Under the pieces are notes generated by a model. That model was not told where the DNA came from, ran no database searches, and saw only the letters and a list, made by a program, of their open reading frames with translations. This document shows, one piece after another, positions 1-10,700 of a DNA stretch of 64,000 nt (position 1 is the stretch's first letter; every line of letters begins with the position of its first letter). The stretch is from Guillardia theta CCMP2712 (lineage: Eukaryota > Cryptophyceae > Pyrenomonadales > Geminigeraceae), in assembly GCF_000315625.1 (NCBI RefSeq), contig NW_005434495.1:1-64000 (forward strand), in the 5' to 3' direction. Made by a program: the position numbers and the translations under genes.

Positions 1-115
1 ATCTATCATCATCGTCATCTCATCGTCATCGTCATCGTCATCGTCATCATCATCATCATCATCATCAATCATCATCATCATCATCATTGTCATCGTCATC
101 ATTTTCAACTTCTTC
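1..115. repeat. ATC/ATCGTC trinucleotide microsatellite
   Basis: Nearly pure ATC, ATCGTC and ATCATC repeats reach the left window edge. They lie downstream of the last traceable exon of the CrtI-type gene on the minus strand, so they are most simply read as part of an intron of that gene that continues outside the window. Confidence 0.85.
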
Positions 116-1732
116 TTCATGAAAGTCATCATGAAAGTCATCATTATCGTCGTCATCGTCGTCATGATCATTTTCTTCCTGACATTATCACAATACTACA
201 AGCACGTCGATCATCATCAATCTCATCATGACATGTTCAGTTTCCACACGCAAGTGACTCTTGACTGCAAGACCTTCGCCAGCGCCTGTGAGATCTTGTA
301 GAGCCCGCCTCGGCAGTACCACACCCCATCACAGAATTCCTGCGCAGAATTGTCAATCCCTACCAGTCCAGCTACGAGTCCAGCTGGAGCTCAGACCGTG
401 TACTGCAGCAGAGAGAAGGTGGCTGGGGCGTCGTAGGGGCTCACGCCGATGTACATGTCCTGACATTACAGTCAAGTTAGCCTCTTCCGGTCCCTCAACA
501 GACCTGGAACGAGAAGGCCGATCGGAGTCTCGAGTCTTTGAAGACTTGAGAGATGTAGTTGTAGTGCTTGCGCAGAACTTTCAGCCTTGTTAACAAGTCA
601 CATCTTGTCGACTTCACGGGAAGAACAGCTCACTTATGCAGAAGGAAAGCATTCAGCGGCGAGAAGAACTCGAACAAAGAATAAAAGTTTCTGCGACAAC
701 CACTGAGACTTTCTCCCAACAACACGTCAAATTCCCGCATACCTGTGAGCGATGTTTTCCAAAGTCATGTGCAGGTTGTCATGGCCCTGATGCAGGAGCC
801 CCAGGAAACTTAAACAAGCAGCATCACATAGCTGATGTCAGCACATGTCTCCTCTCCCCACCTCTTGAAGCTTCCCGTCTCCATAGACTCCAACTGAGTC
901 TCCATCCGCTACAGCCATGGTGACGTCAGCACAGGGCGTCTCAAAGTCTCTGCCACAACACCTGAAGGTCCCCGGTGAGCTCGAGCTTCGTCCCATCGTA
1001 GAAGCGAATCTGGGGGGACAAGAAGACTTCACTTGCTGATCACTCGGAACAAGCTGCTCTGATCTCCATTGATCTCCTTCCCCTCACCGTGTACGTGGGA
1101 TCAACTCGCATCAGCTCCACGTGATTGTTCTACCATCATGACCGAGCACGTCAGAATTAACCTGTTGCCATGATATCTCCTCCTCCTCCTCCCCCTCCAT
1201 CCTCTTTCTCCTCCTCGTCCATCCTCCTCCTCCTCGTCGTCGTCGTCCATCCTCCGTCCTCCTCCGTCTCTCTCTGTTCACGACTCACCAAGTCATCTCC
1301 GATGGACGCGAAGGCTTCGAAGTAGGCTGACGGCACCTGCACGTACGTGAGCACAGGACGTGCCGCCAAGGGACGAGCATACCAAGATGATGCTGGGACC
1401 GACATCGAACCTGTGACCCTCTCTCACGATCTCCGTGCATCTTCCTAGGGCCCGCAGTCAGTGCCGGCAAAGTGGGGTCGTAGCAGACCGCCAGGTGTCG
1501 CATGCTTCTCGACGCACGTCACGCTGGAGCATGCAAAGTCACAAGAACTCCCGCAGGTTGAACATGAGCTACTTGTATCCGCAGCATGCTAGACGAGCCG
1601 CTGCCGACATGCCGCCGAACCCTGCGCGTCGTTGAGGTCATGGGCGGTACCGACGCGAATGTCTTCACCTGCTCCCACCACCACAGCATGCGGACGAGCG
1701 TCTCGTCCTCCTGCCTCGACGTCGGACCCCAT
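1..1732 (-). CDS. CrtI-type carotenoid desaturase/isomerase, 3' part missing
   Basis: This is an FAD-dependent oxidoreductase of the phytoene desaturase/carotenoid isomerase (CrtI) family, which acts on carotenoids at membranes. The start ATG is at 1732. About ten short exons splice in frame. In order they give an N-terminal dinucleotide-binding motif (VVVGAGFGGMSAAARL), the family segment EKHATPGGRCTE, RFDVGPSIIL, HVELMRVDPTY with RFYDGTKLEL, FEFFSPLNAFLL, and the signature DMYIGVSPYDAPATFSLL followed by YTEFCDGVWYCRGGLYK. Introns are about 35-130 nt, GT-AG. Coding can be followed to about 235; the rest of the gene (the C-terminal half, including the second FAD-contacting motif) lies beyond the left edge behind a microsatellite intron. 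No signal peptide is visible, so the location is open. Desaturation versus isomerisation cannot be decided from this half. Confidence 0.85.
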
Positions 1733-2161
1733 GGCGAGAGAAGATGAGAATGCGAGATGTAGAGCGATGGATCAGAGAGAGGAGACAGGAGCAATGGGGA
1801 AGGAGGAAGAGAGAAAGGCGGACGAAAGAGGGAAGGAGGGGGAAGGGAGGGAGAAGCGGCAAGGAAGAAGGGAGGAGGGGAGAGGGAAGTCAGGGTGACT
1901 AGAGAAGGGAGAGGGAGGAGGAAGAGGGAGGACGAGAGTCGAACGAGGAACGGGGGAGGGAGGGGGGGTGGGGGAGAAGCTCAAGGTGTCAGTGCCACTT
2001 ATGCCATGGCGAACCCGCCTCAGAGCTAGCTTTGGTGCCCACAATCTGCCAACAATGCCCGAGGCCGCTCCCCCTGTGTCTCCCTCTTCCTCCTCCTCCT
2101 CCTCCTCCTCCTCCTCCTCCTCCTCCTCCTCCTCTGTAAGCTCCTCCATTCTTTTCGATTC
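1733..2161. other. Divergent intergenic region with purine tract and TCC repeat
   Basis: The gap lies between the start of the CrtI-type gene (minus) and the next gene (plus), so it should hold both promoters. It contains a GA-rich tract (about 1765-1975) and a (TCC)n tract at about 2088-2133. No TATA-like element or other defined motif was recognised. Open frames across it are low-complexity Ser, Glu or Pro runs. Confidence 0.6.
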
Positions 2162-3188
2162 ATGCTCCTCCTCCTCCTTCCCTTCCTTCATGCCTATCCC
2201 CTGTGTTCGCCAGCCTCTGCTGGCAAGCCATTGCTATCGACCTCTTCGTGCTTACTGCATGTAAGGAGGAAAACGCTCACCGCTGCCTCCTCCTCCTCCG
2301 GCCAACCGCAACGCAAGCTTGAAGATTGTGAGAGGTTGCTGGAAGCGTTCGACCGGGATCAGCAGCAGGCGGCGAGGGAGGGAGGGGAAGGCTTTGGAGG
2401 AGGAACTTCAGCTCTCAAGTAGGACCTCCTCTGCTTCTCTCCATCCTCACCTCATGATGCAGGTGGGCGAGGGCGTATGAGGATAGGGAAGGGCTGCGGC
2501 AGTCTGTGCTGTCCCTGTGTGGGGCCTCCGAGCGCGTCATGATGGGGTTCTGTGCCGAGAGCGCAGAGGAGGGAGTGGGGGCGCTGAAGGCGTGGGTGAG
2601 TGCCCTGGAGCTGCCGAGGGGGAGGCTGCACGGGATGGACAAGGACGGGGTGGCGCTGGACATGTCCGACTTCGGAGCAGTCTACATCAAGTACAGCAGC
2701 ACGGGGGGAGAGATCCTTTCGGCGGGAGACGCGACGCTCAACGGTATGGATGGAGGAGGTTTGCTGGTAACGTTGATCCCTCGCAGGCTATGATGGATCT
2801 TATAGAGGAGTCTACTTCAACCCCACCCTTCCTGATGGCAAGTTCCGTCAGTACGCTGTCTTGCCCCTGGACCTCTTCCCGGGCGCGGGTGGCGGCGCAG
2901 GGAGCTCAGGAGTGGAAGCGAAAAAGCTCTGGAGCAGGGAAGGAGTCGAGGGCGCTCTTAAAGGGCTGGTCCCTGTACTGGAGCAGCTGGAGGCGAAGGT
3001 GGAAGTTGTGTCCGTTGACGAGGGCAGGAAACAGGTTGCAGCCGTTGGTGTTCTCAACCGACTGACTGCCGTCACTGCCTCAGGTAGTTGTTCGGTTCAC
3101 AGGCCCACAGCACCTCCGATACGGCACCGTCGAGTTCTTGCAAGGAAGCTTGTCAGGAGACGTGCAGGTGCTGTTTGCAGACGATTAG
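2162..3188 (+). CDS. Conserved plastid-type protein of unknown function (306 aa)
   Basis: Four exons, 2162-2418, 2463-2743, 2787-3083 and 3103-3188, join to 307 codons including TAG. The N-terminus (MLLLLLPFLHAYPLCSPASA) resembles a signal peptide and is followed by a Ser/Arg-rich stretch, so a plastid or secretory destination is plausible. The core has a helical segment (KWARAYEDREGLRQ), then LDMSDFGAVYIKYSS, a motif YDGSYRGVYF, and FRQYAVLPLDLF. This pattern (DFGxVYxKY ... YxGxYRG ... QYxVLPLDL) resembles conserved proteins of photosynthetic lineages that I cannot name. The last intron is only 19 nt (3084-3102), yet removing it is what opens the C-terminal frame YGTVEFLQGSLSGDVQVLF. The gene is convergent with panC, 79 nt between stops. 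The start lies just after a TCC-rich tract and could be further upstream. Confidence 0.7.
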
Positions 3189-3267
3189 CAGGTGCTGCGA
3201 ATCTCAGCCATGGCTCTCTCAACTTCGAGCACGGAGATTGGAGGGTTTTTGATCATTTCATTGCTCG

Positions 3268-4428
3268 CTACCCGGAATGTACAATCATGTTGTCGATCAA
3301 TCTTGTGCTTCCAAGCATGACAGCAATGGCGATGAGAACTTTGCTCTCGACCTCTTCAACCTGCAAGGAATTCAGTCCGGCGCTTCCTCCTCCTCATCCG
3401 CAGATGCGCCACCTCGAGCAGAGTGTCAGTGCTCAGAACGCTCGCGTACTGTATCTGGACGAGAGGCTCCTGACTGAGCACCTGCTCAACAAGCACACCA
3501 TGAGCGATCTACCCGGCTCTGCTCTCGCATGAAACAACCTCCTTCATCCCTTCTCGGACTTTGTCGGCATTTCTTTCCTTGGAAGCTTCTATCATCTCCT
3601 GCTTCTCATCACTACATCATCGTCCTCCTCACCTCTCCTCACCTTCGCCTTGCAGAGAGCCTTGTATACCACAGGAGCCTTTGCGCGCATCTCACCCGTG
3701 AGGTACTGGTTGCGGCTGAGGCGATAGTCACAGAACAGCAGCGTGTGACGTGGCGCTGCCTGACCTTGACATGGCAAGACCGTCAGCTTCCCGCCTTGTG
3801 GGCACTATGACGACTTCGATGTCCATGTTGAGATCCCTCACAATGTGCTGTATGACCACACACTGCTGAGCATCTTTCTGCCCGAAGAACACCATGTCTG
3901 GCTGGACGATGTTGAACAACTTGGTGCAGACCGTCGCTACCCCCCGGAAGAAGTGCGGTCTTACAGCTCCTTCGTTCCTCCCGCTCCCCACGTCTGCCTG
4001 CACCCACGTGTCGTAGCCAGGAGGATACATGATCTCGTTGTTGGGAAGGAATACCATGTCTACTCCCAGCTCCCTCAACTTCTTGAGGTCCTCCTCCTGC
4101 TGCCGTGGATACTTGTCGAGATCCTCATGCGGGGCGAACTGAGCTGGGTTGACGAAGATGCTCGAGACGACGACGGCACACTTCTCCTTCGCCGCTCTGC
4201 ACAGATCCTGTCGCAAGATGCGTCAAACTATCAACGGCTGCTGCAAGTGTCGCACGTACCAAGTGTCCTTCGTGGAGAGCTCCCATTGTCGGGAAGAAGC
4301 CTACTAGCTCTCCGTCTTTCAGCTTGAGCGACTGTGTCTCGCCGTCACGCAGCTTCGCTCCAGAACCCCCACTGGTCGCTCACCTTGCGCCATGCGCGAT
4401 ATTCGCTGATAGAGGAGGACGTGAGCAT
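3268..4428 (-). CDS. panC: Pantothenate synthetase (pantoate-beta-alanine ligase)
   Basis: This enzyme joins pantoate and beta-alanine using ATP, the last step of pantothenate (vitamin B5) synthesis. About seven exons splice in frame from ATG 4428. They show the adenylate-binding motif [12 protein letters not shown] (HxGH type), [12 protein letters not shown], the beta-alanine/pantoate pocket region [28 protein letters not shown], the KMSKS-like segment [12 protein letters not shown], and a C-terminal [15 protein letters not shown]. Without splicing, the frame appears to stop after GLAMSR; a GT-AG intron restores SSRNQYL. One intron near 3500 is only about 31 nt. No targeting leader is visible on the first exon, which suggests a cytosolic enzyme unless an upstream exon was missed. 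Confidence 0.9.
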
Positions 4429-4511
4429 GGCGGTCGACCTGCCATGGATCTCAGCAGCTGACTTCCTCCTTTACGTCCGATCCCCTGCCCTCCTCATGCT
4501 CTTCTCCTCTG

Positions 4512-4542
<31 letters not shown>

Positions 4543-4783
4543 CTCTCTGCCATGCTCTCGTCCTCCTCCTCCTCGCCCCCTTCTCATCCTGTTACGTCGT
4601 GTCCCCTCCTGTCTCTTCTATGGCCTCATTGTCCGTTCTAGACAAGATGGGGGTGGTTTTGTGGTATACTGGAGGGGTAGTCTGCCTTTTTAAGGGATCG
4701 TTCTGTCGAGATTTCCGAGGTCCATGCGAGCGGTGCTGCTGCTGAGGTGATGGAGGGGAGGAAGGGAGGGGGAGGGGGAGGGG

Positions 4784-4825
<42 letters not shown>

Positions 4826-5104
4826 GATACAGGAGGGAGCGGGGGGGGGGGAAGAGTCGCACAGCATAGCACAGGCGAGGAGAGAGGAGAGCAAAAGAGA
4901 AGAAATCAGCGGGAAGGGAGGGGAGGGGAGCATAAGAGAATAGAGGGGAGGGGAGGAGAGGAGAGGAGCAGCAGCGTTTCCATCATCCTCACTGTCATTC
5001 TCAGCTTGTGTGCATCAGCGTGTGGCTTCTTGTATACAAACCCCCAGCTCGCCTCGAACGGTCCTCGCTGCATCGGCTTGAGAGGAGGTACGAGCTCTTT
5101 GCGA
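4429..5104. other. Divergent intergenic region rich in simple repeats
   Basis: This gap separates panC (minus) from the FAD oxidoreductase gene (plus). It contains a (TC)n tract at about 4508-4541, a GGA/GAGGAC hexamer array at about 4740-4832 and further GA-rich sequence to about 4970. The frame continuing upstream of the next gene's ATG (from about 4976) reads as a possible leader peptide. No other gene was seen. Confidence 0.6.
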
Positions 5105-6232
5105 ATGTCTGAGCCCAAAGTGCCCAAGAACGTTGTCATCTGCGGGGGAGGCATACAAAGTGCGGCGATAGCGTACTACCTGAGCCTTCGAGGAGTAGCT
5201 CCCACCGTCATCGAACGAAGCGAGGTAAACGCTCGTCTCCTCCTCCGCTCCTCCCTCATCCCGCACCCTCCCCCCGCAGATCGCCTGCGCCGCCAGCGGC
5301 AAGGCAGGAGGGTTCCTTGCTCGAGGCTGGGGCAACGGGGACACAGCAGAGCTCCATGAAGTCAGCTTCGACCTGCACGAGCAGCTGTCCAAGGACCTGA
5401 AGCTCAAAGGCTACCGTAAGCTTCCCACACTCAGCGTTGCGGCGGGATCTCGGAGCAAGACGGTGGAGGCAGCGGTATCGAGCGGGAAGGCTCCTTCCTG
5501 GCTGGACAAGAACGTTGCCAAGGCATCGCTGATGGATGACGAGACGGCTCAGACGAACCCGTTCGAGCTCACGACTGCGCTGATGGACTTCGGTAAGAGA
5601 GGAAGGAGGGGAGGAGGCGGAGGCGGGAGAATTGCAATGGGGAGGAAACCAGGAGGAGTCAAGAGAGGATGGAAAGGACGGAGAGGCAAGGGAGGAAGGG
5701 AGAAGGAGATGAGGACGGGGAGAAAGAAAGGGGACGGGAAAGGGGAAAAGAGGACAAGATAGGGGAGCAATGGTCGGGTATGAGAGGATTGGGAAGAGGA
5801 AGAGGAAGGGGAAGAGGAAGAGGAAGGGAACGCGCAGGAGGCATTGTTGATGAGATTTCCAGCTGTTTCCAAGGGAGCGAAGGTGGTGAAGGGAAAGGTG
5901 GACGGGATCGAGATGGAAGGAGATGAAGTGAAGGCTGTGAGAGTCGGAGATAAGGCAATCGAGACAGACTGCTGCGTCATCGCCATGGGACCCTGGTCCT
6001 GCATGGCCGAAGGTCCCAGAATCCCTCATCTCTCCCTTCCTTGCTCCCCTGCTTCCTGCTCTGTTCTCCTTACTTATCTCTGCTCAGATTGGTTCCCCGG
6101 CCTGTCGCTTCCCATGCAAGGAGTGCGCTCAACTTCTATCGTATACAAGTCCGAGGAGGTAGCTCAACTGTTCTCCTTATCCTCCTCCTCCCTCCTCCTC
6201 CTCCCCGCTCCCTTCTTATCCTCTTGCTCCCA

Positions 6233-6317
<85 letters not shown>

Positions 6318-7719
6318 TGACGCTGGTGCTTATGGAGAACGTGGATGCCTTCGCTCTCTTCTGCGCTGAAGATTCCAACGGGTGTCACCTTGAAGTTTAT
6401 CCCCGGGCCTCCAACGAGATCTACTTGTGCGGGATCGGTAGACAAACGAACGTCCTCCTCCGCTTCTACCACCACAACCTCTCACACCTGCTGCCGCTGC
6501 TGCCGACACACCTGCTGCGGACACACCTGCTGCTGCTGCTCCTCCTCCTCCTCCTCCTCCTCCTTCACTCTTCTTCCTCCTCCTTGCTCTTGCTCATTCT
6601 CCACCACGACCCAAACACGACTACCTTCTCCCTCTGTTCTCTCCTCTACCATCCTGTCCTCCGCCTTCACATCCACATGGGCTACCTTTCAACTCCTCCT
6701 TCCTCCTCCTGACAGGCTCCTGGCAGGAGGGAGCAAGTACCTCGACAACGACGACCTGAAGAAGGTTTCCCCCGAGGAGATCACAGCAGACCCGTCGAGG
6801 TAGGAAGAAGTTGATGTTCTATTCTCCAAAGTGACCTCCTCCTTGTCTGTCTTGCTCCTCCTCCTTCACCTCCTCCTCCTTCCCCCCCTCCTTCACCTCC
6901 TCCTCCTTCCCCCCTCCTTCATCTCCTCCTCCTTGTCGTTGTCCTTGTCGTTGTCCTCCACCATGTCTTTGCCTCCCTTGTCTCATTCTCCTCCTCGTTC
7001 GCCTCCTTTCTCGTTGTCCCTAACGGATCAAAATTTACAGAGTTGCCGCCGCTGAGAGATCCTTCGGCTCCATGTCTTCCTTGGGAAGCAAGAAGGCAGA
7101 TATCGCTCAGGTCCCTCCCTTCCTCTCCCTTCCTCTCCCTTCTATCACTTCCTCTCCTTTCCTCCCCCTTCCTCCCCCTTCCTCTCCCTTCCTCCTCCTT
7201 CCTCCCCCCTTCCCCACTCCTCTTCGCGCTTCCTCATCGTCCTTCAGGCCTGTATGCGTCCATGTCCCCCCGATGCGAAGCCGTACCTCGGACGGATTCC
7301 GGGCACGCAGAACGCCTTCATAGCAGCTGGGCACAACTGCTGGGGGATCTTGTGGGCTCCGGTGGGCTCGAGCTGGGGAGGAGGTGCGTGGCTGACAGGA
7401 GGGCGGCAGGTGACAGGCCTCGCCATGTCGGAGCTGATCCTCGACGGGAAGAGCAAGTGTGTTGACTTGTCGCCCTTCAATCCCGGAAGGTTCTCATCAC
7501 TACTGCTCCTGTTGCTCTTCCCCTCTTGCTCTTCCCGCCTCCTGATCTTGTTCCCCCCTCGGTCTGGTTCCCCTCCTCTCCTTCGCTGTGCTGCTCGGGC
7601 CATTCTCGTCCTCCTCGCGCTTGCTCTGATGACCTGCCAGGTTCTCCAAGAAATCTGCTGCTTCCTCCCTCCGACGTGGACGGCAGCAGGTCAACGAGCC
7701 CGTAGGGGAGCAGTGGTAG
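5105..7719 (+). CDS. FAD-dependent oxidoreductase, DAO/TDA3-like
   Basis: This is a flavoprotein of the D-amino-acid-oxidase fold, closest by pattern to the fungal TDA3-type group, whose substrate is not established. At least nine exons splice in frame. They show an N-terminal FAD-binding VVICGGGIQSAAIAYYL, ACAASGKAGGFLARGW, an IAMGPWSCM segment, SLPMQGVRSTSIVYK, CMRPCPPDAKPYLGRIPG, and FIAAGHNCWGILWAP followed by TGLAMSELILDG. The product ends in VGEQW, an ending I associate with this group. The chosen ATG at 5105 gives MSEPKVPKN. The frame is open about 130 nt further upstream and reads like a signal peptide followed by FLYTNP, but has no ATG, so an upstream first exon with a plastid leader is possible. 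Several introns are filled by CT-rich repeats. The stop is 10 nt from that of the convergent beta-hydroxylase gene. Confidence 0.85.
6235..6317 (+). repeat. TGCTCC hexamer array inside an intron
   Basis: About thirteen near-perfect TGCTCC units lie inside an intron of the FAD oxidoreductase gene, between the exon ending STSIVYKSEE and the one starting NVDAFALF. The open frames across it (PAPAPA, AGAGAG, RSRSRS) are repeat artefacts. Confidence 0.9.
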
Positions 7720-7729
7720 GGAGGCGATG

Positions 7730-10700
7730 CTAGTATGACGGATGAGAAATCGCGCGCTTCCTCTACAAGAGCAAACGAGATCGTCAGCAGCTCAAGACTC
7801 GCCCGCCTCCTTCCCCTCCTCTCCCCCTCCTCATCCTCCTCCTCCCTCCCTCTTCCTCCTTCTCCTTCCCTGCCCCCTCTCCATCTCCTCCTCCTCCTCC
7901 TCCTACCTTCTCCTCTGTATCAAGGTCTGGATGCCAGCTATCGAAGAGGAGGACAAGGCTCCTCTTGCTCCCGTTGTTCCACTCCTGCACCTCCGTCACA
8001 TCGCCGCCCCCCCCCGCTTACCTCACCGCATGCTCGAACGAGTCGTCGTAGAAGAGAAGTCCTCCCTCCTTGCACTGCTTGCTGCTCAGCTCTCCTCTGC
8101 TCTCCTCTCCCTCCTCCTACCTCTCTTGATTCATCCGCGACTCGGATCCATGTTCCCGCAGGACAGACGAGGCTGTGGAGAAGATGAGGAGGAGGAGGAG
8201 GATGGAGGAGCTGGAGCTGGAGCAGATGCAGAAGGGGCAGGAGGAGGAGGAGCAACGAGGAGGAGGCAACAGCAGGATGCCTGACCCGAAGAGGACGGTG
8301 ATCCTTGTATTCGTCTTCCCCCAGTGAGGGAACGTGCTTGCTCCAGGCTCGAGGACAGATAAGGCGACCCGAGACTGGAGACTCGTCAGGAGGGGAAGAG
8401 GGAGGCGGAAAGAAGGAGGTGGCGAGGAGATTGAGACTTGAGGAAGAGAAGAGGTCGAGGGAGAGGGAGGAGAGGGAGAGATTGACAAGAGGAAGGAGGA
8501 GAGGGAGGTGGTGGAGGGAGGAGGCGCAAAGACAAGGAGCGGATGGAGGCATCGGAGAGCAAGTCAAGGAAGGAGATTGACCTGAGGGTGTTGAACAACC
8601 TCGGGGATCTGCCCGATGACCGAGCAGATTCGAGGAAAGAGAGAGCAGGAAGCCTGCTCCTCTCCTCCTCGCCACAGCTCCAGCTCCTTGAAGCCGTCCT
8701 GTGGGATATACTCTGCTGAGAGTCGGAAGTGGAGGTGGGGAATGGAGATCAAAACGGGATGGGAGAAGGTTGAAGAAGAAGAGAGACAGGAAGGAGCAGG
8801 GAAGGAAGGGAGGCAGGAAGGCAGGGAGGGATAGACGGAGGAAGGAGGCAGGAAGGGAGGAATGGAAGGATGGAAGAGGATTCAGACGGATCCTACCGCT
8901 CGGAGAAAACGATCGATGCTCCTCCTCCTACACGTGCGGAAGTTGGGGATCGAAGAGTAGATCTGGTGCAGGAAGCTTTCCTTGGTGTTTCTCCTCAGGC
9001 GGGAAAGCACCTCCTCCTTCATGCTGCGGTAGGACAGCAGCAGTCGCTCCCTCCAGGCGAACTTCTCCTCCTCCAGCCATGGGCTGGCTTCCAGCTCGGG
9101 GAAATAGTGCAGAGGTAGCTGCAGGGAGAGGAGATGAGAGAAGAGTGAGAGACTGAGAGGACAAGAGGCAATATGAAAGCACACTTCCTTTCCATAGGGA
9201 GTAGGAGGAGGTTGAAGGAGGAGGAGGAGGAGGATGGAGCAGGATGGAGCAGGATGGAGCAGGAAGAGGGAGCAGGAGCAGAAGACAGGAGCAGAAGACA
9301 AGAGCAGGAGCAGGAGCAGGAGCAGAAGACAGGAGCAGGAGCAGAAGACAGGAGCAGGAGCAGGAGCAGGAGGTCAACCTGATTGGAAAGCTTCCATAGT
9401 TCAACCTAAAGTTCGTCAGTCAAGTTCAGCTCGCGGAGAGAACAAACCTTGACGGCCTTGCTCAGCTCTTTCTCGCTTCCTCCCCTTCGCTCGCCTCCCC
9501 CTCCTCTTGAGCTCCTGCGAGAGGCGTACACTTCATGAGAGGGAGGAATCAAAAACAGGAGGAATGGGGGGAGAGGAGAGAGAGAGTGGGTACGAAGAGA
9601 AGGAAAAGCGAGGTGAGGAACAGAGGCGAAGAAGGCAAGTCAGAGAGGAACAGGAAAGGAAATCGAAGGAGCAGAGAGGCTGAAAGAAGGAGATGAAGAT
9701 GAAAGCTCACGTGACTTGTAGTTCAGCCTTGACCTCTGCAATTGCGAGCCATGAGCTTGCTAGTCGAGGGTTGAGCTTCACCTGGCGGGAACGAAGGAAC
9801 GAGTGAGAAAGAGAGGAGGGAGTGTGGAGGGAGCGGGATGCGGAGGGGGAATAGATAGGCGCAGAAACTAGGGAGGAAGCAAGCAGCAAAGAACGACAAG
9901 GGAAGGAGAGGGAAAAGGAGAGCAAGCAGGTAAGGAAGAACAAGAAAGGCAGGAGGCAGGAAGCAAGACAGGACAGGGAGTAACCGCTCTGCGATAGCAT
10001 TCAAGGGCCTCAGCATGTCTGTGGGGAGGAGGTGAAAACGATGGAGCACTCAGGAGTCTGATATACCTCAACATGGCACGATAACAATCCCCTTGTCTAG
10101 CAACTGCCTCCGCCCACCCTGACAACATGGACATCTTAGCAAGAGACCGCTATGGAACATCTGCCAGTTTGCCTGGTTTGATCTTCTCCGCCTCTATGAA
10201 CATACTGATTGCCATGTCCTTGAAGCTTGTCAAGACTTCACGTCGATCAGGGGAGAAAGATCTTACTTCTCTCCCCATCTCCATCATTGTCTCTCCAAAC
10301 GTCACCCTCAGCTCAGCACTTCGTGGAAGCCTCCTGACATGTTTGCGAGTTAGAGGACAAGTGAGAAAAGAGATGATGGCATGGAAGAGATAAAGAAGAA
10401 GCAGATAGGAAGAGGAGGAGGAGGAGGAGGAGGAGGAGGAGGAGGAGGATGGAGAGAGGAAGGTGGGAGAGAGGAAGGTGGGACGAGAGGGACCAGATAG
10501 TGAAGGAGCAGGACAAGGAAGAGGACGGGGAACGAGGAGTGGGGAGGGAGGAGGTAGAAGGTAGTACAGAGGCAGAGGAAACAGAAGAAAGAGGAAGAGA
10601 GGGTAACGAGAGTAATAATGCAAGAAAGGTGGAAGAGCTTTAAACCTGACTGCTTCTTTGAAACATAACAGGGACGACTTGAAAGAAACGGACTCATGGG

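Noticed and set aside
3277-3532. Plus-strand open frames between the two convergent genes
   Set aside because: The opposite strand holds the last two exons of pantothenate synthetase, including the conserved GSTRLIDN end, so the plus frames are shadows.
6041-6712. Plus-strand frame with an Ala-Pro repeat
   Set aside because: The repeat is the TGCTCC array in an intron of the FAD oxidoreductase; real exons on either side use another frame.
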